NCBI GenBank assembly: GCA_019348265.1
Contig: JAHWJV010000202.1
Coordinates: 1-6,689, forward strand
Direction of reading: 5' to 3'
DNA length: 6,689 bases
Origin: Gemmatimonadota bacterium
Lineage (GTDB): Bacteria; Gemmatimonadota; Gemmatimonadetes; Longimicrobiales; Longimicrobiaceae
Made by a program: the position numbers and the translations under genes. Below are positions 1-6,680 of this stretch, in pieces. The notes below the pieces were generated by a model. The model saw only the letters and a program-made list of their open reading frames with translations, was not told the DNA's origin and did no database searches. Position 1 is the stretch's first letter. Each line of letters opens with the position of its first letter.

Positions 1-1
1 G

Positions 2-247
2 GCGGCCGTCCCGGTGCTGCAAGCGGAGACGCACCTGCCCGTGATCGTCGACCCGAGCCACGCCGGGGGGCGGGCGGCGCTGGTAGGTCCGCTCGCCCGC
101 GCGGCGGTGGCCGTCGGCGCGGACGGCTTGATCCTCGAGGTGCACCCGGAGCCGTGCACGGCCCTTTCGGACGGCGACCCGTCGCGCGATTTCGACGCCT
201 TCGAGGGCGTGATGAGGCCGCTCGCGCCGGTCGCGGCGGCGGTACGG
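2..247 (+). CDS. aroF: 3-deoxy-7-phosphoheptulonate (DAHP) synthase, C-terminal fragment
   Basis: This is the end of a type I-beta-style DAHP synthase, the cytoplasmic enzyme that condenses phosphoenolpyruvate and erythrose 4-phosphate in the first step of the shikimate pathway. The visible part carries HLPVIVDPSHAGGR, then LILEVHPEP and ALSDGDPS, closely matching the Thermotoga/Bacillus-type enzymes. From family knowledge, His16 of DPSH, Glu42 of LEVH and Asp53 of LSDG correspond to three of the four metal ligands; the Cys ligand would lie upstream of the window. The segment through APVAAAV (71-77) reaches about where the family normally ends, so little of the enzyme is missing at this end, but no stop codon follows. 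The GTG at 14 is internal and not a real start: the frame continues upstream as AVPVLQAETHLP. The symbol is the usual one for this family and has not been tested against paralogues. Confidence 0.82.
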
Positions 248-2811
248 ATCCGCCAGGGACCGCGCATCGACGGATCGCTGGACGACGCCGTCTGGGCGCA
301 GGCGCCGGTGATCAACAGCTTCACGCAGCGGGACCCGGTGGAGGGCTCCCCGGTGAGCGAGGCGACCGAGGCGCGCATCGTCTACGACGATCAGGCGATC
401 TACGTCGGCGCTCGCCTCCACGACCGGAGCGGGGTGACCGCGCGGCTGGGCCGTCGCGACATGCCGCTGGCGTCCTCCGATTGGTTCCGGGTGAGCTTTG
501 ACAGCTACCACGATCGGCGCACCGCGTCACGCTTCGACGTGAACCCGGCCGGAGTGCGACGCGACGCCACACTGGGGGGCGGCGGTGGGCTGTTCGGCGG
601 CGGCGCCGGGATCGGTGGACTGGAGGGGGACCTCGCCTGGGATGCCGTCTGGGACGCCGAGGCGACCATCGACGAGGGCGGCTGGACGGTGGAGATGCGC
701 ATTCCCTTCAGCCAGTTGCGATTCGCCAGCGTCGACGAGCAGGTCTGGGGGATTCAGCTGGAGCGCATCATCAACCGGACGCAGGAGCTGGCGCTGTTCT
801 CCTTCACGAGAAAGTCCGAGCCGGGCGGGGTGCCCGCCTTTGGTAACCTGACGGGTCTACGCGGGATCCGGCCGGGAAGACCGCTGGAGCTGATCCCGTA
901 CGTCCTCAGCCAGGGTAATTTCGCGCGCACCGGCTCGAACCCCTTCCTGAGCGATCGGGAATACGACGCGAAGGCGGGGCTGGACGCGCGCTACCGCATC
1001 ACCTCCAACCTCACACTTTCGGCCACCGTGAACCCGGACTTCGGGCAGGTGGAAGTCGACCCCGCAATCATCAACCTGAGCGCCTTCGAGACACGGCTCC
1101 TGGAGAAGCGGCCATTCTTCGTCGAAGGCGCCAGCAGCTTCCGCTTCGGAGGCAACGTAGAGGGTCCGGGCGGCAGCCCGGCGACCCTGCTCTACTCGCG
1201 GCGGCTCGGCCGAGCGCCGCAGGTGGGGATTCGTGCCGCTCAGAGCAGCATCCCCGGCACCACCGGTATCCTCGGAGCCGCCAAGCTGTCGGGAAAGACG
1301 GCTTCGGGGTGGTCGCTCGGGATACTGGAGGCGGTCACCGACGAGGAGCTGGGGCTCTTCATCGACGGCACGGGCACGCGACAGCACGCGATCGTCGAGC
1401 CGCGGTCGAACTACTTCGTCGCGCGGCTGGCGCGCGAGCTCCGGCGCGGCCAGAGCTCGGTGGGTGGGATTCTCACGGCGGTGAACCGCGATCTGGCGGA
1501 CGGCGGGGCGGCGGCGGTGCTCCGTTCTGGCGCGTACACGGGCGGCGTGGACTTCAGCCACGACTGGGCTAACCGCAGCTGGGCGGTGGGCGGGTTCCTG
1601 GTGGGGAGCCAATCGCGTGGGAGCGCCTCGTCGGTGCTCCTCGCCCAACGCTCTTCGCTGCGCTACTACCAGCGGCCCGACGCGGAGAGCTTCGAAGTCG
1701 ACCCGACGGCGACCTCGATGGGCGGGTTCGCCGGCACCATCCAGCTGCGCAAACCGTCGGGGCGACACTGGACCGGAGATGTCTGGATCGGCACCATCTC
1801 GCCCGGCTTCGAGATCAACGATCTCGGGTTCCTGCAGCGCTCCGACCGTACCGGGACCGGGGGCATGCTGCGCTACTCGGAGCGCCAGCCCGGACGCCTC
1901 TTCCGCCGCTGGAGCGCCGCGGTCAGCCAGAACTTCGCGCAGAACTACGACGGCGATTTCATCGAGATGGTCGTCCGCGGCGGCGGGTCCGCAACGCTGC
2001 TCAACTACTGGGAGCTCAACCTGAACAATACCTTCGAACTCGAGCGGCTCGACGACCGGCTCACACGCGGCGGTCCGCTGGCGATCAAGCCGGCGTCGTG
2101 GACCTCGCGAGCGGGAATCGAGAGCGATCCTCGCAACCCGATCATCGCCGGGGTCGACCTGGGTCTCGGCCGCGACGCCGAGGGGAACACGAGCCGCAGC
2201 ATCCAGGGGACGGTCGACCTGCGGACCTCGCCGCGCTGGAATCTGTCGATCAGTCCGCGGTACCAGTCGGTTCACCAGGACGCGCAGTACGTCTCCAGCG
2301 TGACGGACGCCGCGATGAACGCCACCTACGGCGCGCGGTACGTCTTCGCCCCGCTGGATCAGACCGAGATCAGCCTGGTCACGCGCGTGAACTATACCTT
2401 CTCCCCGGACCTCACCTTCGAACTGTACGCGCAGCCGCTCGTCTCTCACGGGGAATACGGTACTCCGAAGCAGCTGCAGCGGCCATCCAGCTATGAGTTC
2501 GCGGAGTTCGGCAGTGAGGTCGGGTCGCTGGCTCGCACCGGCAACCGCTGGACGATCGATCCCGACGCCGGCGGCCCGCTCCGCTCCTTCACGTCGCGGA
2601 CCGGAGCTTCACGACCCGCTCTCTGCGCGGAAACGCCGTGCTTCGGTGGGAGTACCGCCCGGGCAGCACCTTCTACCTCGTCTGGCAGCAGTCTCGTCTC
2701 AACGACGATCTCCTCGACAACTTCCAGACCGGCCGCGCCGTCAGCTCTCTCTTCGACGCCCCGGCGAACAACGTACTGGTGCTGAAGTGGAGCTACTGGA
2801 TCAATCCGTAG
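2..2811 (+). CDS. Fused frame: DAHP synthase C-terminus joined to CBM9-like/DUF5916 outer-membrane protein, 3' frameshifted, 5' partial
   Basis: The frame is open from the window edge. Residue numbers count from the GTG at 14. Residues 1-78 are DAHP synthase. From about 79 the protein is DUF5916: a CBM9-like segment opens with RIDGSLDDAVW (84-94) and includes the strand around W224 (WTVEMRIPFSQLRF). The DUF5916 barrel region starts near 290 and carries the family signature from N340 (NPDFGQVEVDPAIINLSAFE) followed by EKRPFFVEG. Many alternating aromatic/polar strands follow, as in a beta-barrel. Family members normally start with a signal peptide; here none exists at the join. The uninterrupted frame ends at 2785, but residues after about 859 are non-native. 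The +1-phase frame resumes the family C-terminus (RSLRGNAVLRWEYRPG ... LKWSYWINP) and stops at 2809-2811. DUF5916 function is not established; envelope location is inferred. Family assignment is confident; the integrity of the gene is not. Confidence 0.85.
2582..2608 (+). other. Frameshift point in the DUF5916 gene
   Basis: Upstream of about 2590 the family-like frame has codons starting at positions equal to 2 modulo 3 (TIDPDAGGPLRSF). From about 2590 the family-like frame has codons starting at 1 modulo 3 (HVADRSFTTRSLRGN and on to the stop at 2811). The change equals one missing base, or two extra, around tccttcacgtcg. There is no slippery heptamer, so programmed shifting is unlikely. If real, it replaces the last ~73 residues, including the terminal aromatic strand that outer-membrane proteins need for insertion. 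Confidence 0.8.
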
Positions 2812-2818
2812 GAGAGAA

Positions 2819-2858
2819 GTGCGAGAGTGCGACAGCAGTTACTCTCGCACTCTCGCAC
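2819..2858. terminator. Convergent-gene dyad, possible bidirectional terminator or intergenic repeat
   Basis: The arms 2819-2832 (gtgcgagagtgcga) and 2845-2858 are a perfect 14-bp inverted repeat with a 12-base loop. The dyad starts 8 bases after the corrected DUF5916 stop and ends 8 bases before the minus-strand stop at 2866-2868, exactly where two converging transcripts should end. No strong T-run follows on either strand, so a textbook intrinsic terminator is not shown. Both arms are built from an 8-base word: gtgcgaga/gtgcgaca on the left, and tcgcac at 2845, 2853 and 2861 on the right. It could instead be a dispersed repeat or a protein-binding site. Confidence 0.5.
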
Positions 2859-2865
2859 ATTCGCA

Positions 2866-2990
2866 CTATTCGGTCACCTGCATGACGCCGCGCATGATGC
2901 GCCAGTGTCCACCGGGCTCCGGGCTCCACTGCCCCGACGGCGGACCGCCCACGCCGCGACGGCCACCATCATCAGCGCCGCGGGCAACAT
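2866..2990 (-). pseudogene. Short hydrophobic ORF with apparent one-base shift, unrecognised
   Basis: The ATG at 2990 directly follows the TGA of the upstream piece (TGAATG), a layout typical of translational coupling. The first 19 codons (MLPAALMMVAVAAWAVRRR) are almost all G/C at the third position and form one hydrophobic helix plus an arginine cluster, like a signal anchor. As written, this frame continues into an unlikely tail and ends after 38 residues. One base earlier in phase, from about 2937, the frame reads GQWSPEPGGHWRIMRGVMQVTE in two joined stretches and stops at 2866. The switch lies at a run of G residues (about 2932-2944), so a lost base in a homopolymer is plausible. No family is recognised. 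It may be an intact small membrane peptide in the true sequence, or simple decay. Confidence 0.35.
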
Positions 2991-3356
2991 TCAGATCCAC
3001 CACACGAGCTGATCTTCGGCGACCCGATACCGGATCTGAATCCCGTGCTGAACCGTGTCGCGTCGCTGGTCGACGATCGACAGAGGAGCGTCCGGGCGGT
3101 ATGCATTGACCAGATAAGCACTGCGGACGGGCTCGTGAGCGTCATGATAGGTGAGCTGATGCAACCCCGCCCGTGCGCCGCGCACTTTCTTCGACCACGG
3201 CGGAGCCCGCAGGTGCAGACGGATCAGCGCCGGGCAATCCGGGTGCCGTAATCGCTGTTGGGATCGCGGTAGATCGTGTGGACGTGATCGACGCAGTGGT
3301 TGGCTGCGGGGCGTCCGCTCGCCGGGACACGGCGTATATCGCGGCTCCCGGAGCAT
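2991..3356 (-). pseudogene. Hypothetical protein gene, frame-broken, unrecognised
   Basis: One frame is open from an ATG at 3356 to a TGA at 2991-2993 (121 residues). Its second half looks strongly protein-like: LHLRAPPWSKKVRGARAG, then SAYLVNAYRPDAPLSI and QHGIQIRYRVAEDQLVWWI. Between about 3301 and 3227, however, that frame uses A/T-ending codons. The neighbouring frame reads NHCVDHVHTIYRDPNSDYG with G/C-ending codons almost throughout and then meets a TGA at 3224-3226. A single coding sequence therefore seems to change frame near 3225-3250, equivalent to one missing base. The N-terminus is not resolved: no convincing ribosome site precedes 3356, and an upstream ATG at 3405 in a third frame is an alternative. 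It follows the receptor gene in the same direction, so co-transcription is possible. I cannot name a family or function. Confidence 0.45.
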
Positions 3357-3428
3357 GTCTACACGGCGAGTCCCGGCAGCGGCAGCTCGTGGAGGAGCCG
3401 GTCATTCTCCCTCGGCTGCCGGGATGAG

Positions 3429-5441
3429 TCAGGTCCCCCTCGGCCAGCCCAGCGACGCGACCAGGAAGTAGCGGAGGCCGAACTCGCCCCCGGCCGGGTG
3501 ATAAATCTCCATGGTATCGAAGGTGTTGCGGATCACGAACTGGGCGCGGATCCGGCGCCGCCAGAGCCACTTCTCCACCGATAGATCGAGCCGGGAGATG
3601 GGGTCGAGCTGGTAAGACTCGCCGATCGGCGAGAGCGCCGGGTCCCAGCGGGTGGCGGAGCGGAGCTGGGCGGTGGCTGCGAGACGGAAGCTCGGCGCGA
3701 GGGAGTACGCCAACGACGCCACCAGCGCGTGCCGGGGTACGACCGCCGCGGCGCGAGAGAGGTCGTCCGATGGGCGGAGGGATGCATGCGCCTGATAGAG
3801 CACGCGGGCTCGCAGCGCGGGGCCGCCGAGCGTCAGCCCGAGGCGCGCTCCGATCCGCGTGCCGCGCAGGCCAGTCCACGATGAGTCGCTCTCCGCGGTC
3901 GGAGAGCCAGCTCGCCCGCTCGGGAGGACCATACTGAGGAGTCCCGCGGCATAGATCGCGGTTGAGGGTGTCACCTGCTGCGTCAGACCCGCCTCGCTCC
4001 TCAGCAGGCGAGCATCGATGATGGTTACCGGCCGATGGGGGAGGATCCACGAATTAGCCGCGAAGGCTTCGCCGGGCAGCACGCGCACCGAGCTCCCGGC
4101 GACGTGGAGCGTACGTCCCTCGCCGATCCTCCATTCCGAGGTCGCGGCGAATCGATCGGCCACGCGACCCCCGACACGCACGAGGGAGGCAGCAATACGC
4201 TGCTCCGCACCGCCCGGTGAGCGCCGCTCCGCGGCGAGCGACATGCTCCCCTGCGTGTGGCGGTGCTGTGCATCGGGGGGAACGGCAGCCTCCAGTCCCC
4301 AGCTGTCGACCGCGAGCGCGGCGATCCCCTCCCACCCCGCTACCGGCATCCGCCACTCCAGTGAGCCGTGCGAGAGACTCCGGCCATTCGGGATGCCAGG
4401 CCCCTCCGAGTGCTCCGACCAAACGTCCGAATGGCTCAGCCGGTAGGTGGCGCGGGCCCCCGCCGGTGTGCCGAGCACCCCGGAGAGGCCGATGTACGAT
4501 GAGCTCAACAACGCGTGGCTCAGCCGTCCGACATCCTGATAGTAGGCGGAGCCGCGCTGCGCTACGTGGCTCAGCAGCAGCTCGTGGCGCCCGCCCAAGG
4601 CGTCGAGTCGCGTGCGCAGCGCCGGTCCTCGAGTGTAGACGAACTCGGACTGCCCCTCCCCATGCAGGCGCCGCAGCCTGGCGTCGGTAACGTCCTGCCG
4701 GATATAGCGGAATCCCAGCTCCGCGTCCCAGCGACGGGCGCCGTAGGCCAGGATACCCCCTGCGTCCGGTCCGGTGCGGCCGACGTTCGGGGTCGCTCGC
4801 GGGGTCCACTGATACGGCCCCGGGTCGCCCGTCTCAGCACCGTTCCGATACCAGGTGAGGCCCGACGCTCCCGCCGGCGCCGATCGCGCGTGCACGTGGA
4901 CCGTACCCCGGCTCGAGATCGACCCTGCGGCCAGCCCCGGATGGCGCGTGACGACGACGCTATCGATCTGCTGCACCAGCACCGGCGCCAGCTCCGGCAT
5001 CCACACGCCGTGGGCGTCCACCGCCACCCGCTGCCCGTTCACCAGCAGCGTGGGGTCTGGGAGCGGTATGCCCGTAAGGGCGCCGGACGGCAGCCCGTCC
5101 AGGCTGGAGCCCCAGGACACACCCCCCACCGTGGCGCTCCAGCCGCTCACCCACTGAATGATCTCCGAAAAGCGGTGCAGGCCCGCGGCCTCGATGTCGG
5201 ATCGGGTGTATACCTCGCGGGCAGCGGACCGTCCGCCGCCGGGAATGGCAGCGAGGCGGTCGTCAGGAGTCGAGAAGGGGGCGCCGGGCTGTGCGCGCAC
5301 GTGGGGCGCCGCCGAAACGGAGAGCAGCGCAGCCGCCAGAGCAATCGGCCGCCCCGCGCGCCATCGGCAGGGCCCGCGGTGACGGCTCGTGCCGAGATGC
5401 GCCGAGGCGGCGGCGGTGGCGAAGGCCGGCAGCAGGTTCAT
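3429..5441 (-). CDS. TonB-dependent receptor-like outer-membrane protein with plug domain
   Basis: The product is about 670 residues, at the compact end for this family. The chosen start is the ATG at 5439-5441: the longer GTG start at 5558 would place the likely promoter inside the gene. Residues 1-50 form a long signal peptide with a basic stretch (RHRGPCRWRAGR), a hydrophobic core (PIALAAALLSVSAA) and a likely cleavage after VRA (50). A plug-like domain spans roughly 75-180, with YTRSDIEAAGLHRFSEIIQ, then DPTLLVNGQRV and IDSVVVTRHPG. The remainder is beta-barrel-like and ends with NTFDTMEIYHPAG and the aromatic terminal strand GLRYFLVASLGW. Such proteins take up scarce ligands using TonB-ExbBD energy; neither the ligand nor a TonB box is evident. 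No TonB, SusD-like or transport partner lies in the window. No strong Shine-Dalgarno precedes the ATG, so the exact start is less certain than the family. Confidence 0.85.
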   Translation of the reverse strand: MNLLPAFATAAASAHLGTSRHRGPCRWRAGRPIALAAALLSVSAAPHVRAQPGAPFSTPDDRLAAIPGGGRSAAREVYTRSDIEAAGLHRFSEIIQWVSGWSATVGGVSWGSSLDGLPSGALTGIPLPDPTLLVNGQRVAVDAHGVWMPELAPVLVQQIDSVVVTRHPGLAAGSISSRGTVHVHARSAPAGASGLTWYRNGAETGDPGPYQWTPRATPNVGRTGPDAGGILAYGARRWDAELGFRYIRQDVTDARLRRLHGEGQSEFVYTRGPALRTRLDALGGRHELLLSHVAQRGSAYYQDVGRLSHALLSSSYIGLSGVLGTPAGARATYRLSHSDVWSEHSEGPGIPNGRSLSHGSLEWRMPVAGWEGIAALAVDSWGLEAAVPPDAQHRHTQGSMSLAAERRSPGGAEQRIAASLVRVGGRVADRFAATSEWRIGEGRTLHVAGSSVRVLPGEAFAANSWILPHRPVTIIDARLLRSEAGLTQQVTPSTAIYAAGLLSMVLPSGRAGSPTAESDSSWTGLRGTRIGARLGLTLGGPALRARVLYQAHASLRPSDDLSRAAAVVPRHALVASLAYSLAPSFRLAATAQLRSATRWDPALSPIGESYQLDPISRLDLSVEKWLWRRRIRAQFVIRNTFDTMEIYHPAGGEFGLRYFLVASLGWPRGT

Positions 5442-5488
5442 GAACCAGGTTTCAGCGGCGTGCGGCGCAAGCACCGACGAAGGGCGGT

Positions 5489-5518
5489 AGAATACCGGCA
5501 GCCGGCGGCGGCTCGCAA
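5489..5518 (-). promoter_or_regulatory. Sigma-70-like promoter for the receptor gene
   Basis: Reading the minus strand, TTGCGA (5518-5513) and TATTCT (5494-5489) are separated by 18 bases, an acceptable spacing in an otherwise very GC-rich region. Transcription would begin about 40 bases before the ATG at 5441. The position lies after the tRNA, so the receptor gene could be expressed independently of it. This is a consensus match by eye only. Confidence 0.45.
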
Positions 5519-5575
5519 CGGCGCGCGTTTTTGCCCTTCGCTCGATCAGCGGGTGCACCCCAAGCCTTGCGGACG

Positions 5576-5617
5576 CGCCCCGCTTGCGGAGCGCTTTCAG
5601 CGTCGGCGAGCGGGGCG
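5576..5617. repeat. Nested inverted repeat just after the tRNA 3' end
   Basis: The arms 5576-5584 (cgccccgct) and 5609-5617 are a perfect 9-bp inverted repeat. Inside the loop a second 4-bp stem (5592-5595 with 5599-5602) closes a 3-base loop. It begins 8 bases beyond the tRNA 3' end on the minus strand and ends before the receptor promoter. Placement suggests tRNA transcript termination or processing, but there is no following T-run, so an intrinsic terminator is not supported. GC-rich DNA makes such dyads fairly common by chance. Confidence 0.3.
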
Positions 5618-5624
5618 GCGCTTA

Positions 5625-5698
5625 TGGGCCTGGTGGGACTCGAACCCACGACCTAGCGATTATGAGTCGCGTGCTCTAACCGACTGAGCTACAGGCCC
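5625..5698 (-). tRNA. tRNA-Ile2 (anticodon CAT, lysidine type); tRNA-Met is the alternative
   Basis: A full 74-base cloverleaf is visible: acceptor GGGCCTG/CAGGCCC with perfect pairing and discriminator A, D arm GCTC...GAGC, anticodon loop CTCATAA with CAT at 5664-5662, variable loop AGGTC, and T arm GTGGG-TTCGAGT-CCCAC. CAT occurs in tRNA-Met and in tRNA-Ile2, where TilS changes the C to lysidine so that AUA is read as isoleucine. The GCGA-CTCATAA-TCGCT core resembles E. coli tRNA-Ile2. The acceptor has C4-G69 and C5-G68, pairs that favour TilS recognition over elongator tRNA-Met, so Ile2 is preferred. The outer anticodon-stem pair is C27/U43, a mismatch where E. coli has G-U. CCA is not encoded (TAAG follows). 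Confidence 0.93.
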
Positions 5699-5856
5699 TG
5701 TGCAGATGGTTCATACGGGCGCATGCACTGGCTGCCCTCGAACAACCCGCGGACAATATACATGGAATGTGTCAGCCTCGCCCAGACCGCGCAGGTGCGG
5801 AAGTTTTGACACGCGAGCACGGCAGCACTTCTGCGCAGGATGTGACTCGACGTCCG

Positions 5857-6495
5857 TCACCGAGTCCCGAACAACCGATCTCCCGCGTCTCCCAGTCCCG
5901 GCAGAATGTACCCCTGCTCGTTCAGTTGCCGATCCAGCGCGGCGGTGAAGACCGGCACGTCCGGGTGTGCTTCCAGCATGCGCCGAACCCCCTCTGGCGC
6001 GGCCACCAGACACATAAATCTGATGCGAGCGGCGCCGCGGGATTTGAGCGACTGCACGGCGGCGGCGGCCGACCCGCCGGTGGCAAGCATCGGATCGAGG
6101 ACGATAAAGTCGCGGGCCTCCGGATCGGGTGGGATCTTGAAGTAGTAATCCACCGGCTCCAGCGTATCATGATCGCGGTAGAGGCCGATATGGCCGACCC
6201 GCGCGGAGGGGATCAGGCTCAGGATCCCGTCCACCATCCCAAGCCCGGCGCGGAGGATCGGAACGACGGTGAGCTTCTTCCCCCTGAGCTTCATCTGCCG
6301 GGTGCGCTCGAGAGGCGTCTCGATCTCCACCTCCTCCAGCGCGAGGTCCTTGGTCGCCTCGTATGCCATGAGCATCGAGATCTCGTCGACCAGCTCCTTG
6401 AACTTCTTGGTCGACGTTTCCCGGTCACGCAGCACCGTGATCTTGTGCTGGATGAGCGGATGGTCGAGAACGGTCAGATTGGGAAGCTCGCTCAC
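5857..6495 (-). CDS. upp: Uracil phosphoribosyltransferase
   Basis: The cytoplasmic salvage enzyme converts uracil plus PRPP to UMP and pyrophosphate. The 212-residue product matches the family length (E. coli Upp has 208). Conserved blocks run in order: HPLIQHKITVLRD (12-24), the TSTKKFKEL helix (27-35), KKLTVVPILRAGLGMVDG (73-90), the PRPP loop VLDPMLATGGS (132-142), LVAAPEG, and the C-terminal uracil-binding block YILPGLGDAGDRLFGT (196-211). All expected active-site segments are intact. The start is the GTG at 6495, preceded by GGAGG and giving MSELPNLTVLDHP; a longer start at 6552 would add a non-family arginine/proline-rich leader that overlaps the promoter. It appears monocistronic, with the tRNA 158 bases downstream and a divergent gene starting 185 bases upstream. 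Confidence 0.98.
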   Translation of the reverse strand: MSELPNLTVLDHPLIQHKITVLRDRETSTKKFKELVDEISMLMAYEATKDLALEEVEIETPLERTRQMKLRGKKLTVVPILRAGLGMVDGILSLIPSARVGHIGLYRDHDTLEPVDYYFKIPPDPEARDFIVLDPMLATGGSAAAAVQSLKSRGAARIRFMCLVAAPEGVRRMLEAHPDVPVFTAALDRQLNEQGYILPGLGDAGDRLFGTR

Positions 6496-6499
6496 GATT

Positions 6500-6504
6500 C
6501 CTCC
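6500..6504 (-). promoter_or_regulatory. Shine-Dalgarno fixing the upp GTG start
   Basis: GGAGG on the minus strand lies 4 bases before the GTG at 6495. Together with the protein alignment it decides in favour of the GTG over the upstream in-frame ATG at 6552. Confidence 0.8.
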
Positions 6505-6523
6505 GGGTCCGGTGAGTCGCGGG

Positions 6524-6552
6524 ATAGTAGACGGCGCGCGCGGGCAGGTCAA
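6524..6552 (-). promoter_or_regulatory. Sigma-70 promoter of upp
   Basis: The minus strand shows TTGACC (6552-6547), a 17-base spacer and TACTAT (6529-6524), close to the sigma-70 consensus with ideal spacing. The predicted transcript start near 6517 leaves a leader of about 22 bases holding the Shine-Dalgarno. That leader is too short for a riboswitch or PyrR-type attenuator, so upp is probably not controlled by leader attenuation. Confidence 0.65.
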
Positions 6553-6560
6553 TGACGGAA

Positions 6561-6601
6561 GTCTTCAGTCGCCAGTCGCCAGTTACCGGGTGACTGAAGA
6601 C
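6561..6601. repeat. Inverted repeat in the upp divergent gap
   Basis: The arms gtcttcagtc (6561-6570) and gactgaagac (6592-6601) are a perfect 10-bp inverted repeat. A G-T wobble and two further pairs extend the stem to 13. The left arm overlaps a 7-base tandem word, agtcgcc at 6567-6573 and 6574-6580, continuing as agt. It begins 8 bases upstream of the upp -35 box and about 80 bases before the plus-strand start at 6681. It could be an operator, a relic terminator or a dispersed intergenic repeat. Confidence 0.5.
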
Positions 6602-6680
6602 CGAGGACTTTACCCTGTTTTCGGTACGGAATCTGCCCGCCTGCGGCGTTCCATTGCTCAACCCCGTACGGAGGTGCATC

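Noticed and set aside
857..2449. 530-codon open frame on the minus strand inside the DUF5916 gene
   Set aside because: It is a shadow of the plus-strand gene. Its product is rich in Arg, Val, Asp and Gly from complementary codons, has no domain pattern, and the sense strand carries clear family motifs.
2819..3109. Plus-strand frame MRECDSSYSRTLAHSHYS... as a cysteine-rich small protein
   Set aside because: Its first residues are just the translated hairpin repeat, it continues antisense to better coding-like minus-strand frames, and it has no ribosome site of note.
3142..4050. 302-codon minus-strand frame overlapping the receptor 3' end
   Set aside because: It is an alternate frame of the receptor gene for most of its length, with low-complexity Arg/Pro/Ser composition.
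5566..5590. Direct repeat cttgcgga (5566-5573 and 5583-5590)
   Set aside because: An 8-base repeat at 17-base spacing in GC-rich DNA is too weak to be given a role.
4515..5687. 390-codon plus-strand frame antisense to the receptor gene and the tRNA
   Set aside because: Its end reads WWDSNPRPSDYESRALTD, the well-known spurious translation of an antisense tRNA, and the rest mirrors the receptor gene.
5625..5698. tRNA as an integration site for a mobile element
   Set aside because: I found no second copy of the tRNA 3' end, no integrase and no direct repeats bounding a segment in this window.
5755..5775. AT-rich TATATT (5760-5755, minus strand) as a tRNA promoter with CTGACA at 5775-5770
   Set aside because: The spacing is only 9 bases and no acceptable -35 box occurs at 16-18 bases, so I cannot support it beyond a lone -10-like hexamer.
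5844..5866. 6-bp stem gactcg/cgagtc at the end of upp as a terminator
   Set aside because: The stem is short, overlaps the last codons, and is not followed by a T-run.
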